DNA of 64,000 bases from an uncultured Brevibacillus sp. Its GTDB lineage: Bacteria; Bacillota; Bacilli; Brevibacillales; Brevibacillaceae. The notes under the pieces are model-generated. The model was not told the DNA's origin. It saw only the letters and a program-made list of their open reading frames with translations, and ran no database searches. Position 1 is the stretch's first letter. Each line of letters begins with the position of its first letter. Positions 42,657 through 52,301 of the stretch are shown here, piece after piece. The stretch covers positions 62,001 to 126,000 of the forward strand of contig NZ_CANMZW010000008.1 in assembly GCF_947502445.1 (NCBI RefSeq), read 5' to 3'. The position numbers and the translations under genes were made by a program.

Positions 42657-44477
42657 ATGTCCGTGTTTAGCAATCTGGGATTCCAGAAGAAAATGATGCT
42701 TAGTTACCTCGTCATGATGCTTTTAATTGGCTGCATTACCACTTTATTCAGCTACCAAATGACGAAGGTTACTTCTGATGAAATGCATCTGACCCAAAAG
42801 GTGTTGCCGCAGACAAGCGCTCTTTTAGAAGTAAAAAATCAGATCTACACCAAGACGTACGCCCTGAAGACGTATACACTGACTCGAGATCAGTCTTATC
42901 TCGATCAGTACTATACGAATCTCATTGACAGCTCTCGCTTTTCTTCGATCGAACAAACGAAGGAAAACAGTGAATTGTTCTCCATTATTGAATCCATTTC
43001 CAAACTGGACTTTTTATTCCTGAACAAAATCAATCCGCTCTTGAAGGCGAATAACGTCCCGGCTGTCAGTTACGTCTTAACCCATGAGGTGCAGCCGCTG
43101 ATGGAACAGTTGGAGCGCGACCTCTCTTTTTCACTGAATCAGCTCGAATACAAAACCAACAAGGAATTTCAGCGTACCAATGAAAGCATCAAGGTCTCCC
43201 TCATATTGACTTACACGGTCTCGGTCGCTTCGATCCTGTTTGGCCTGTTCTGTACGTTTTATTTTCGCAAGGAGCTGCTGCGCCCTATCGAATCGCTTAT
43301 GCAGCAGGCACGAGTGGTATCAAAAGGTACCTTCGGGCAGCAAATCGTGTATAACAATCAGGATGAATTTTCGGAGCTGGCTCAGGAGTTCAACAAAATG
43401 TCCAGCAGCATCGCCAGTCTGTTTGCCCAGGATGAGGAGCAGCGTCACATTTTGACGGAAGAAAGAAACGTCCGCGAGCAAATTTTAAACTCGCTTCCGA
43501 TCGGCATCATTACCCGGCCTTATGCGTCGGGAGACATCAATGTCAATCAGCTGGCCAAGCATCTCGTAAAGCTCGATGAGGACGGCTATCCGGTGTCAAA
43601 GGATTCGTTCGAAGCTGCATCCGGGGCCGAACATGCTCCCTGGTTCGTGAACCGCAAAATGACCCTGTTCAAGCAGGACGACACACCGTTTATCGCTTTG
43701 GTTTCCTACGTTCCTCTGCACAATCATCAGTACGGACAGGAAACGGGATGGATGGTCGCCTTTTTAGACATTACGGAGCAAGAGCAGCTTCAGGAATATT
43801 TAAACCAGTCCGAAAAGCTGGCATTGGTCGGGCAGCTGGCAGCTGGAGCCGCTCACGAAATCCGCAATCCGCTGACTGTCATCTACGGCTTTATTCAGCT
43901 TCTAGAACAGCGCTTGTCTAGGGAGGAACGCGATCTCCACTACCTGCCTCTAATCCTGCAGGAAATCGAGCGGGTCAACCGAATCGTTACAGAGCTGTTG
44001 ATGCTCTCCAAGCCTTCGCAGCCAGACTATCGGGAAGTGACACTGACCAGCGTTACCCAATCAATTTTGCCGTTGATGAATGCAGAAGCCATGCTTCACG
44101 GGATCGAAATCGTGGACCGCTGCAGCCCGGACATCCGGATTCATGTCGATGTTGAGCAGCTCAAGCAAATTCTGCTTAATTTGATGAAAAACAGTATTGA
44201 GTCCATGAAAGAAGGCGGCATTCTTGTCATCGAAAGCCACCTTGACGAAAAAGCTGTGCATATTCATGTCAGGGATACAGGAGAAGGAATCCCCCCTGAA
44301 TATCTGGTTCGTATTTTCGACCCGTTCTTCTCTTTAAAGGAGGACGGAACCGGGCTTGGCTTGCCGATCTCCCGCCGCATGGTGGAAAACCACGGTGGCG
44401 AGATGAAGGTAAACAGCAAGATCGGAAAAGGAACAGAGATCATCATCTCTTTGCCCATCAAACCGAACGTCGACTAA
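42657..44477 (+). CDS. Orphan sensor histidine kinase (NtrB/sporulation-kinase type)
   Basis: 606 aa. Two membrane helices (about 13-33 and 180-205) enclose an extracytoplasmic four-helix sensor; HAMP (about 205-260); a PAS-like domain (about 275-375); HisKA with phospho-His in GAAHEIRNPLTVIYGFIQL; HATPase with NLMKNSIESM, VRDTGEGIPPEYLVRIFDPF and DGTGLGLPISRRMV. No response regulator gene is adjacent. The architecture is like phosphorelay kinases that feed Spo0F. GGAGGATAATTGGC precedes the ATG. Co-transcribed with the BMP-family gene. Confidence 0.95.
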   Translation: MSVFSNLGFQKKMMLSYLVMMLLIGCITTLFSYQMTKVTSDEMHLTQKVLPQTSALLEVKNQIYTKTYALKTYTLTRDQSYLDQYYTNLIDSSRFSSIEQTKENSELFSIIESISKLDFLFLNKINPLLKANNVPAVSYVLTHEVQPLMEQLERDLSFSLNQLEYKTNKEFQRTNESIKVSLILTYTVSVASILFGLFCTFYFRKELLRPIESLMQQARVVSKGTFGQQIVYNNQDEFSELAQEFNKMSSSIASLFAQDEEQRHILTEERNVREQILNSLPIGIITRPYASGDINVNQLAKHLVKLDEDGYPVSKDSFEAASGAEHAPWFVNRKMTLFKQDDTPFIALVSYVPLHNHQYGQETGWMVAFLDITEQEQLQEYLNQSEKLALVGQLAAGAAHEIRNPLTVIYGFIQLLEQRLSREERDLHYLPLILQEIERVNRIVTELLMLSKPSQPDYREVTLTSVTQSILPLMNAEAMLHGIEIVDRCSPDIRIHVDVEQLKQILLNLMKNSIESMKEGGILVIESHLDEKAVHIHVRDTGEGIPPEYLVRIFDPFFSLKEDGTGLGLPISRRMVENHGGEMKVNSKIGKGTEIIISLPIKPNVD

Positions 44478-45292
44478 CAATTCGTCGTAATCGTAGCTTG
44501 TTTATCCAGCCAAGCAAACATATTGCGTGTATAGATCTCGATATCTTCTCCCTTGAACAAGTGGCTGGCTCCCTCTGCCAGCCATATTTCATGTGGCTTG
44601 CCAGCTTGCGTCAGGGCGCGCTCCAGTCTGTAGGCGTGCTCGATCCCGACATTCTCATCTGCTGTTCCGTGAATGATCAATACGGGACAAGCGATCTCAT
44701 CCACCCGAAAAAGTGGCGTACGATAACGATACGCTTCCTCCTGCTTGCGTGGATGACCGACGAGCCTGCGCAGCATCCGCCTCAGATCGACCCTTTCCTC
44801 GTAGGTTAAAAACATGTCACTGACCCCAGCCCACACAACAGCGGACAGCAGCCCTTCGCACTCCATGGCGGCAAACAAAGCCATGACTCCTCCACGAGAG
44901 AAGCCATACACACTGATTCGCTGCCTGTCGATTCCTTTGACCTCTCGCAGCGCCTCATAAGCGGCGAATACATCATGGCGATCAGCCCCGCCAAATTCGT
45001 CACGTCCCTCTCCTCCCTCGTTGCCACGATAATGAGGAGCAAGAATGACATAGCCAAACGAAGCCATCTGGCTAATTCGCTCCGGCCTTACACGCCCTAC
45101 GCTCTTTATCCCGCCTCGGCAATACAATAGCGCAGGCAGTGAGACACCCTCCTGCAAAAAAGCTTCTGGAACTGCAAGTAGAGCGTACACAAGCAAATCC
45201 TGACTGTAATAGCTGACCGTATACAGGCGAACTCCTGGTGTAACCGACTCCTCAGGGGTAACGGCGACAAATGGAGAAAGATCAAACTGCAT
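44474..45292 (-). CDS. Alpha/beta hydrolase, S9 prolyl-oligopeptidase-like
   Basis: 272 aa. Hydrolase fold with nucleophile elbow VYGFSRGGVMAL, acid in IIHGTADENVGIEHA and His in EGASHLFKGEDI. LPALLYCRGGIKSVGRV and APHYRGNEGGEGRDEFGG match the S9/dienelactone-like group. Substrate unknown. ATG 45292 chosen since GAGAGGGG lies upstream and the longer start lies inside the LysR gene. It follows that gene by 4 nt, so they are co-transcribed. Converges on the kinase gene with a 4-nt overlap. Confidence 0.88.
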   Translation of the reverse strand: MQFDLSPFVAVTPEESVTPGVRLYTVSYYSQDLLVYALLAVPEAFLQEGVSLPALLYCRGGIKSVGRVRPERISQMASFGYVILAPHYRGNEGGEGRDEFGGADRHDVFAAYEALREVKGIDRQRISVYGFSRGGVMALFAAMECEGLLSAVVWAGVSDMFLTYEERVDLRRMLRRLVGHPRKQEEAYRYRTPLFRVDEIACPVLIIHGTADENVGIEHAYRLERALTQAGKPHEIWLAEGASHLFKGEDIEIYTRNMFAWLDKQATITTNC

Positions 45293-45296
45293 CGTA

Positions 45297-46190
45297 TTAC
45301 AATTCCCCTCTCTCATGACTGCTTCTGGCCATGCTTTGAATCAATGATTCCATGGGCGCTGACAGCCATTTCTTTTTGTGATAGATCACTTGAACAAAAA
45401 ACGGCGGCTTGTCTGAATGAAAAGGCGCGATTGCGAGCGAGCCGTCTTTTCGTTCTCTCTCTACAGCTATAGACGGCAACAGCGCTACCCCCATGCCGCA
45501 CCAGACGCACTGCTTGATCGCTTCGGGATTGCTGAATTGGCAAGCAATCCTCTGAGGAACCCCTGCTTCATTCAGCGCTTCCAGCAGCATTCCGCGGTAC
45601 GTGCAGCCCTCTTCCGTCAGCACCAACGCCTCCCCTGCCAGATCAGCGGTCCTAATGCTGACAGATGCAGCAAGGCGATGCTCCTGCGGCATGATGACAA
45701 CCAGTTCTTCCTGGCGAACAGCATGGGTGACAAGCTCCGCGTCGGTATTCTGTCGATCAAAAATTAGGCCGATGTCCAGATAACCGTCTTTAATCTGTCT
45801 AACCAATTCCACTTCACTCGCTGTATGCAAAAGTAACTCGATATCCGGGAACTTTTTCCGAAAGTCTTGTAAATACGGTGGCAAAAAGTATGCTGCCAGC
45901 GTATCGATCGTTCCAATTTTGAGCGGACCACGTGCTTGATTGCTGACTACCTCTTTAGACTCCCCATAGATTCGTGTCAACTCTCGTGCATAAGGCAGTA
46001 ATGCTTCCCCTGCCTGCGTCAGCCTCAGCCCTCGTCCATATCGTTCAAATAGCGGCGCGCCATAAGACTGCTCCAGCTTTTGCATCTGCGCGGTCACCGT
46101 TGGCTGTGCATAGCCGAGCTCTTCAGCAGCGCGGGTAAAGCTGCCCCATCTGGCTACTGCACAAAAGGTGTGCAAATATTGCAGCTCCAT
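45297..46190 (-). CDS. LysR-family transcriptional regulator
   Basis: 297 aa. Helix-turn-helix at the N-terminus (MELQYLHTFCAVARWGSFTR; AAEELGYAQPTVTAQMQKLE) and a substrate-binding domain starting near 90 (GPLKIGTIDTLAAYFLPPYL). ATG 46190 is the family-typical start; an in-frame extension is not. The upstream rhodanese gene is divergent, and the downstream hydrolase is co-transcribed; either may be a target. Confidence 0.92.
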   Translation of the reverse strand: MELQYLHTFCAVARWGSFTRAAEELGYAQPTVTAQMQKLEQSYGAPLFERYGRGLRLTQAGEALLPYARELTRIYGESKEVVSNQARGPLKIGTIDTLAAYFLPPYLQDFRKKFPDIELLLHTASEVELVRQIKDGYLDIGLIFDRQNTDAELVTHAVRQEELVVIMPQEHRLAASVSIRTADLAGEALVLTEEGCTYRGMLLEALNEAGVPQRIACQFSNPEAIKQCVWCGMGVALLPSIAVERERKDGSLAIAPFHSDKPPFFVQVIYHKKKWLSAPMESLIQSMARSSHERGEL

Positions 46191-46304
46191 TCCCCAGCGA
46201 CCTCCCATAGATATATGTAATGCCATTCATCAAATAGTATAGATAACTGTGATGATAAATACCATGCTATGCTAACCCCATCAAACAAATGAGGAGGATG
46301 CTTC

Positions 46305-46706
46305 ATGTCAATGGTACTCAGTACCCCTGCTGCTCCAGCTGAAAACGCGCGTTTCCATTTTCTTTCCAAGCTCTCTGTAGAAACGGATGTATCCGATGTA
46401 TGGAATGACCTGCAAAACGGTATCACTGATTTTCAAATCGTCGATGCCCGCGGTGAAAATGCGTATAATGATGGTCATATCCCGGGTGCACTTCCTCTTC
46501 ATCACACACAAATTTCAGAAGAGTCGACCGCCGATACTCTGGATCGCTCCAAGCTGATCGTCATCTACTGCTGGAATCCCGCTTGCAACGGTGCTACCAA
46601 AGCCGCAGCCAAGCTGACTGCCCTCGGCTTTCGTGTGAAGGAGATGCTGGGCGGTATTGAATACTGGATTCGCGAAGGATATCCAGTTGAGCGAGGCATC
46701 GAATAG
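46305..46706 (+). CDS. Rhodanese-domain protein
   Basis: 133 aa, single rhodanese domain. FQIVDARGENAYNDGHIPGA followed by the active-site loop YCWNPACNGATKAA (catalytic Cys in CNG or CW, with the loop longer than in thiosulfate transferases) and LGGIEYWIREGYPV. Likely sulfur or cyanide handling or sulfur relay. AGGAGG precedes ATG 46305. Divergent from the LysR gene. Confidence 0.92.
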   Translation: MSMVLSTPAAPAENARFHFLSKLSVETDVSDVWNDLQNGITDFQIVDARGENAYNDGHIPGALPLHHTQISEESTADTLDRSKLIVIYCWNPACNGATKAAAKLTALGFRVKEMLGGIEYWIREGYPVERGIE

Positions 46707-46722
46707 CCAAGAAACACAAAAA

Positions 46723-46747
46723 GGACGGGGTAGAATCCCGTCCTTCT
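46723..46747. terminator. Bidirectional terminator
   Basis: AGGACGGG and CCCGTCCT enclose a short loop; T-run on the minus strand is good, so it serves both convergent genes. Confidence 0.85.
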
Positions 46748-46762
46748 TAGTATCCCAAGGCT

Positions 46763-47176
46763 TTAGTAGCCGCGTTTTGCGTTCTTTTTATTGATAGTCG
46801 CAAGATTCTCTTCGCTATGCTTCATCCATTTTTTCAGCTTATCCTCGAAAGAAGCTCCGCTATCCCGTCTTGCATTTCCTCCGCGGTCGCCTCCACGATA
46901 TCCACCGCCACGGCGCTCTTCACGTTCCGGACGCTCAGGCGCAGGGAGTGCGGCGCGAACCGAAAGCGAGATTTTTCCTGCATCATCAATGGAGAGTACT
47001 TTAACCTTTACTTGTGCTCCCACGGTAAAGTGATCATTGATATCCTTTACAAAACCGTTTGCTACTTGGGAAATGTGGACCAGCCCCTGCTCGGTTTCGC
47101 TGACTGCTACGAACATCCCAAACGGTTTAATCGCTGTCACCTTTCCTTCGATGATGCTTCCCACTTGTACTGCCAT
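46763..47176 (-). CDS. S1-domain RNA-binding protein (general stress protein 13 / YugI-like)
   Basis: 137 aa. N-terminal S1 domain: VGSIIEGKVTAIKPFGMFVA; QGLVHISQVANGFVKDINDH; VKVKVLSIDDAGKISLSVR. Then an Arg/Gly-rich linker (EERRGGGYRGGDRGGNARRD) and a C-terminal SFEDKLKKWMKHSEENLATI motif, the hallmark of GSP13. Ribosome-associated in Bacillus. ATG 47176 chosen from AAAGGAG upstream. Confidence 0.94.
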   Translation of the reverse strand: MAVQVGSIIEGKVTAIKPFGMFVAVSETEQGLVHISQVANGFVKDINDHFTVGAQVKVKVLSIDDAGKISLSVRAALPAPERPEREERRGGGYRGGDRGGNARRDSGASFEDKLKKWMKHSEENLATINKKNAKRGY

Positions 47177-47282
47177 CCAGTTTGCACTCCTTTTATCATT
47201 TCCGAAAAATGGTGAGAGTCCAACCATACCCTCATTCTTCTAGTATAGCAGAGAAATTCAAATACTGAAAAGCCTATTCTTT

Positions 47283-48419
47283 CTAGGTAGTGCAATCTGA
47301 CTGCAAGCGAGACAGCTCAAAAGCATCAGCAGCCATGATGATCTCCTCATCGGTAGGTATTACCATCACCTTTACCATAGAGTATGGAGTGCTGATGAAC
47401 GCCTCTCCTTTGCAGTTGCGATTAGCGTCTCGGTCGAGAATCACCCCAGCAAATTCCAGTCCTGTGCATACCATTTCGCGCACAACAGCATTATTTTCTC
47501 CTACACCTGCTGTAAAAATAATGCCATCCACGCCATTTAATCTCGCGAGATACAATCCGATATGCTTATGAATGATAGTCGTATACAGCTCCAGGGCTAG
47601 CTGGCTTTGCTGATGCCCTTCTTCTGCTTTCGCCATCACTTCACGCAAATCGTTGGAGACACCGGAAATGCCCATCAAGCCACTCTTATTGTTCAGGATT
47701 TGAATAGCTCCAGCCGTGTCAGTCTGCTCGATCTCTTCAATATAGGGAATAATTCCCGGGTCGATGTTGCCGCTACGTGTCCCCATTACCAGGCCGGCGA
47801 GCGGCGTCATCCCCATTGAGGTATCAAACGATTCTCCGTATTTGATCGCTGTGATACTGACCCCATTTCCAATATGGCAGCTGATTAACCGCAGCTGTTC
47901 CTTTGGCCGTTCCAACAGCTCTCCTGCCCGCCCCATCACATAGCGATGCGAGGTTCCGTGGAAGCCATATTTTCGAATCCCATATTTTTCATAGTATTCA
48001 TAAGGCAAGGCATACAGGAAGGAGGATGGTGGCATCGTCTGATGAAACGCCGTATCAAATACAGCCACGTTCATCACATCCGGTAAAATGCTTTGCGCGA
48101 TCTCGATTCCTATCAAATTAATCGGATTGTGAAGCGGAGCATACCGCGACAGTTCACGAATTTTCGCTTTCACATTCTCGTCTACACGCACAGATTTTTT
48201 GAACGTCTCTCCCCCATGAACCACGCGATGTGCTACTAGATGAATAGAGAAGTCTTTTAGTGAAGCGAAAATGCTTCGAATCGCAGCCTCGTATTGATCA
48301 GGCTCGATCTGCTGTAAATAACCCTGGGCCAAAATTTGCTTTGCCGGCATCTCGTACAGCTTGTATTTGACCGAGGAACTGCCGCAGTTTAGGACAAGAA
48401 CGTTTTGTTTTGCTATCAC
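47283..48419 (-). CDS. ackA: Acetate kinase
   Basis: 378 aa. Interconverts acetyl phosphate plus ADP and acetate plus ATP. VLVLNCGSSSVKYKLYE, RVVHGGE, FDTAFHQTMPP, RKYGFHGTSHRYV, HIGNGVSITAIKYG (phosphate 1) and FTAGVGENNAVVREM are all present. Slightly shorter than the common ~395 aa. GTG 48419 chosen because AGGGAGTGG lies upstream; a GTG four codons earlier sits on that site. Single gene. Confidence 0.95.
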   Translation of the reverse strand: MIAKQNVLVLNCGSSSVKYKLYEMPAKQILAQGYLQQIEPDQYEAAIRSIFASLKDFSIHLVAHRVVHGGETFKKSVRVDENVKAKIRELSRYAPLHNPINLIGIEIAQSILPDVMNVAVFDTAFHQTMPPSSFLYALPYEYYEKYGIRKYGFHGTSHRYVMGRAGELLERPKEQLRLISCHIGNGVSITAIKYGESFDTSMGMTPLAGLVMGTRSGNIDPGIIPYIEEIEQTDTAGAIQILNNKSGLMGISGVSNDLREVMAKAEEGHQQSQLALELYTTIIHKHIGLYLARLNGVDGIIFTAGVGENNAVVREMVCTGLEFAGVILDRDANRNCKGEAFISTPYSMVKVMVIPTDEEIIMAADAFELSRLQSDCTT

Positions 48420-48494
48420 GCTGTAATCCACTCCCTACTCTTCCAGCAACGTTTCTTCTCACCTAAATGGTTGAGACACTCCCAGTTTATTACA

Positions 48495-48983
48495 CTATCC
48501 TTTGCGTGAAAACATGTAAATGAGAGTAATTATCAACAACATAGTGACAGATCCAGATGCATCTAGTAAAACGTCCGCGACCAGCCCCGCCCGATCAGGG
48601 GAAAAGGTCTGATGCCACTCGTCCAGTGCTGCCGTCATTACGCTCGCAAAAGCGCTCCATGGCAAGGCGACTGTAAAGCTCATATGATGGGAAAAGACGC
48701 GGAACCAGCTAAAGGCAAGTAACGCAAATACAGAAAAATGGGTTCCCTTTCGCAAAAAGAATTCGATGAACCCGGCAGTGCCTTTTTCTCCGACACTGAT
48801 CTCCTTGCCGCCATATGGTATGGAAACATCACCGATTCGCTCTCCCCACTTTTCCTCATCCACCACTTTGGAAATCGTTCCCCGCAAATCCTGCTGATAG
48901 TACGGTTGGGACGACGAAATAAACAATCCGATCAGGATCGCCGCCAGCAGTAAATAATCAAACACCCTCACATATCGGCGCAC
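48495..48983 (-). CDS. VanZ-family membrane protein
   Basis: 162 aa, four membrane helices. RKGTHFSVFALLAFSWFRVF followed later by AALDEWHQTFSPDRAGLVAD and DVLLDASG is the VanZ signature. VanZ from enterococci gives low-level teicoplanin resistance; chromosomal relatives are of unknown role. GGAGGA lies upstream of the ATG. It lies downstream of the RND gene but beyond a terminator. Confidence 0.9.
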   Translation of the reverse strand: MRRYVRVFDYLLLAAILIGLFISSSQPYYQQDLRGTISKVVDEEKWGERIGDVSIPYGGKEISVGEKGTAGFIEFFLRKGTHFSVFALLAFSWFRVFSHHMSFTVALPWSAFASVMTAALDEWHQTFSPDRAGLVADVLLDASGSVTMLLIITLIYMFSRKG

Positions 48984-49033
48984 GCTTGATCTCCTCCATG
49001 TCTATGTCTCTTCTCCTATCTTACATGAGGAAG

Positions 49034-49062
49034 AAAAAAACACCAATCATTAGCGATTGGCG
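49034..49062 (-). terminator. Terminator of the RND operon
   Basis: Minus-strand CGCCAATC (49062-49055) pairs with GATTGGTG (49048-49041), followed by seven T. It overlaps the end of the permease gene. Confidence 0.85.
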
Positions 49063-52000
49063 TCTTTTGTCGTAGCAGACAAAGGTAGAAAATCTTCCCT
49101 TGCAAGCTCATTTTTGCTTTTGACTGTGTGTTCCCCTTCACCGGCGCGTTGCTCACGTCGCAACTGCTTTAGCTGGCGTTTTCGCAGCTTTGCGTCTTTA
49201 CGACGAACCCGTTCGTTCTCCCACCAGACATGGATTCGGCGAAGTAGGTTCGCAAACGAAATTTCTCCCTGCGTCGCTTGCTTCCATTCGGCGGCATGCT
49301 GCATGCCGGGAATCAATACCATCGCAGCAAATACGGTATACAAGGAACCGAACAAGAGCGGACCTGCAAACGAGGCAAAAGAATCTATCCCGCTGGACCA
49401 TCCCGCTGCTAAAGGCAAGCTAGCAATGACGACAGCTGCTGGTATGCTAAGCTGGTTCGTGCAAGCACGGCTGGCCCCTGTCTGTACCCCGTTCCAAATG
49501 CTCTCTTGATCTGCTTTTGCCTGATGCAGCTCATCGAGATGAACCAATGCTTGCTGCAGCATGACAGCCAGCGCAGCCGCAATCCCGTAAAAAGCCATTA
49601 CGTTCATCGGGCGGTCAGTCAAGAGCAGTCCCAAAAGGACACTGCCTGATAATGCTGGCAGCAGGATGAGAGCAAACAATCCGTCACGAGTTCTGCGCTG
49701 CAGAATCAGACTCGCCAAGAGTACCACAGCACCAAGCCCGCCTATCACGATGAGCCTGCCGCTCCAGTCCTTCTTGTCTGATTGCTCCTCCTCCAGTTTT
49801 TTCAGCTCATCAGCGTTTAATACTGTATAGCCATCTGGAATCGTCATCGTTTTTTGCATGTTCAGTGGAATTGTATCCGCCATAACGTCGATCCAGCTCG
49901 GGTTAGAAACGCTACTACTTACCTTGAATACATACAAACCGTCTTTTCGCTCGTAGACCATCGCTTCCTTGGCGAGCGACCAATCTACCAAATCAGCCAG
50001 GCGGACTGTTCCCTGCGGGGTGCGAATCAAAATATTTTTCACCTGATCAGGATGATCCATCCACTTGCTCGGGAAACGAACGTTAACGGCCACATTTCGC
50101 TCGTTCCATTGGACTGTGCCTGCAGATTGATCTCCCAAATAACTCTCCAGCTGACGTTTGATTTCGTTTTCTGTCAAATGATACCGTGCCAGCATGTCTT
50201 GTTTCGGGCGTATATCGATATAGGCTCCGGTCTGGGCACCGCCAATTCGCTCATCCGTGATAATTGGCCGGCCTTCTTTATCACTAAAGCTCAATTTTTG
50301 AAGATAAACGAGAATCGTATTGGCAATCTCTCGCGTCGTTTCCAGGGAAGGACCCTTCACTGTAAATTCGAGTCGCGACTTTGCATTTTCACTCACAATC
50401 AGTGCGTACGGATCGGTACCCGGAATGCCACGCAGCTGCTTGTCCAATTCTTTTTCAAAATCAGTCATGCTTCTGGTCCAGTCGTACTTATCTGCCAGCT
50501 GCAGGTGAAACGTTAGCTGTTCCCGCGAAGCTACTGTGTATAAATCATGCACTTCCGCAATCCCGCGCAGCCGCTCTTCTGCGACCTGTGCAGCGCGAAT
50601 GGCATCGTCTACGCTGCTCTCCTTAACCATCGGCAAGGTTAGCGTCTTTTTGTCCGAATCTATTTTTCCGTATGAATCGGCTGGAACAAAGGAATGAAGC
50701 AGCACGACGATGGCAAGGGAAGAAACAAGTGTGATCCCATAAGGCAAATAGCCCTGTTTGACGAGACGCTCCCAGCGCATGATGAAATAAGATTTCGTTT
50801 TTGTGGCTGGGCGTGATTCTCTCGTTTTGCTGTTGGTGTCTTCTGTCAGCCATGTCCCCGCCAGCGTCGGGACTATAAAGCCATAGACGAGAAGGAGTGC
50901 AGCTGTCCCCAGCAGCATGACAGGCCAAGCATCGTAGAGCGTGACTCTGTCGCGTGCTTCCAGAAAATCAGTCATCATGAGAGATGACCAGACTGCTCCC
51001 AAGACGGTAATCGTCAAAAGGAACGGCTTCATCAGCTTCCAGGCTTCTCGCAGATTGGAGGTCAACGAATAGGCCTCAAGCTTTTGCAAGCGATGAAACA
51101 GTGCGGAACCTGCACCTGTATACAACAAGGAGAAAATAAGCAGCGGTCCGATGGAAGTAAAGGTCAGTGACAACCTGCTGAGCCACATCCCCCCAAGCAC
51201 AGTGCCAACCGCCAGGACATTCGCCAGCAGCGATAGCACAGCGGTGCTCACACGGCGATGCGACAGATAGAGAAAGCAGGCATTAAAGCAGGCAGCGAGT
51301 ACAGCGAGCAATGCGAGCTGACCTATCGCTTTCGAAACAGGCTGCGCATCGTCTATTGCGATATCGATTGCGTACTTGCCCGCAGCATTTGTATTCATTT
51401 CATCGATGGCTTTGGTGACCTCGGCACGAATCGCAGGAATTTGACCGACGTCAGCTGCGTACACCGAAACCCCGATCGCAGGGGAACCGCGATAGACGCT
51501 TACCTCGTCCCCTTTGCTGCCACGTAAATCACGTATATCAGCCAACGTTTTTAACGGAACGTAGCCTTTGTCGGTGGAGATGAGCTGTTTTCCCAGTCCC
51601 TGTGGCCCCTCTGATTGACTCGTCCATTGAAAAGTGGCACGATCCTGATTCTTGCCTACACTCCCGATATTCTCCGCAATCACGTCACCCGGTAATTGTC
51701 CCACGACATCGGCAGGAGTCAGTCCGTAGGCGAGCAGCATGGATGGTCGAAACACAAGATCTACCTGCTGTAAAACAGCCCTGCTATCTACTTCTACGCG
51801 CGCAATTCCGGGCGTGCTGATCAGCTTTTCATATAAGGTATAACGTGCAATATCTGAAAGCGTAACGAGATCAGCGCCGTGCACAAGAAAATACCCGATC
51901 CGACTGTCTGCCAGATTATCCTGGCTAATACTCCATTCCTTCACAGGAAGCTGCTTCGTGACTTCCTCCAGCTTCTTTTCCAAACGCTCCTTGTAGTCAG

Positions 52001-52301
52001 AGCCAATGCTTTCCGTCGTCTCCACAGTAACGGTTCCCGAGCCTGCACGAGAGGAAGTCTCGATCGTGAGTGCACTGCCTAATGCACGCACAGCCTCCTC
52101 GACTCGTCGCGTCACCGTCTCATCTACCTTGTTCGAGGGCAGTCCGGGCGCCGTCAAGCTGATCGTATAAACGGGAACGAATCGATCCGGGAAAGACTTC
52201 ATATCCATCCGTAGAGCTGCCCCAATGGCCAACAGGCAGCAGATCACAGCGAGAACTCTAGCAAGTGAAGGGAGCAGCGATAAATAGGTTTTGTTATTCA
52301 T
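49050..52301 (-). CDS. Divergent RND-superfamily permease lacking the proton-relay residues
   Basis: 1083 aa, AcrB/HAE1 layout: helix 1, a large extracytoplasmic loop (about 35-330: TISLTAPGLPSNKVDETVTR; GYFLVHGADLVT), a helix block, a second loop and a second helix block. In AcrB helix 4 carries GxLVDDAIVVVEN and helix 10 carries a Lys. Here helix 4 (about 380-405) reads SIGPLLIFSLLYTGAGSALF and helix 10 (about 898-925) reads YGIAAALAVMLQQALVHLDE, so the Asp pair and Lys are absent. ATG 52301 overlaps the adaptor gene. C-terminal tail is highly charged. Confidence 0.88.
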   Translation of the reverse strand: MNNKTYLSLLPSLARVLAVICCLLAIGAALRMDMKSFPDRFVPVYTISLTAPGLPSNKVDETVTRRVEEAVRALGSALTIETSSRAGSGTVTVETTESIGSDYKERLEKKLEEVTKQLPVKEWSISQDNLADSRIGYFLVHGADLVTLSDIARYTLYEKLISTPGIARVEVDSRAVLQQVDLVFRPSMLLAYGLTPADVVGQLPGDVIAENIGSVGKNQDRATFQWTSQSEGPQGLGKQLISTDKGYVPLKTLADIRDLRGSKGDEVSVYRGSPAIGVSVYAADVGQIPAIRAEVTKAIDEMNTNAAGKYAIDIAIDDAQPVSKAIGQLALLAVLAACFNACFLYLSHRRVSTAVLSLLANVLAVGTVLGGMWLSRLSLTFTSIGPLLIFSLLYTGAGSALFHRLQKLEAYSLTSNLREAWKLMKPFLLTITVLGAVWSSLMMTDFLEARDRVTLYDAWPVMLLGTAALLLVYGFIVPTLAGTWLTEDTNSKTRESRPATKTKSYFIMRWERLVKQGYLPYGITLVSSLAIVVLLHSFVPADSYGKIDSDKKTLTLPMVKESSVDDAIRAAQVAEERLRGIAEVHDLYTVASREQLTFHLQLADKYDWTRSMTDFEKELDKQLRGIPGTDPYALIVSENAKSRLEFTVKGPSLETTREIANTILVYLQKLSFSDKEGRPIITDERIGGAQTGAYIDIRPKQDMLARYHLTENEIKRQLESYLGDQSAGTVQWNERNVAVNVRFPSKWMDHPDQVKNILIRTPQGTVRLADLVDWSLAKEAMVYERKDGLYVFKVSSSVSNPSWIDVMADTIPLNMQKTMTIPDGYTVLNADELKKLEEEQSDKKDWSGRLIVIGGLGAVVLLASLILQRRTRDGLFALILLPALSGSVLLGLLLTDRPMNVMAFYGIAAALAVMLQQALVHLDELHQAKADQESIWNGVQTGASRACTNQLSIPAAVVIASLPLAAGWSSGIDSFASFAGPLLFGSLYTVFAAMVLIPGMQHAAEWKQATQGEISFANLLRRIHVWWENERVRRKDAKLRKRQLKQLRREQRAGEGEHTVKSKNELAREDFLPLSATTKDANR

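Noticed and set aside
49854..50516. 220-aa plus-strand open frame inside the RND gene
   Set aside because: No start signals and no protein-like composition; the minus-strand RND frame is clearly real.
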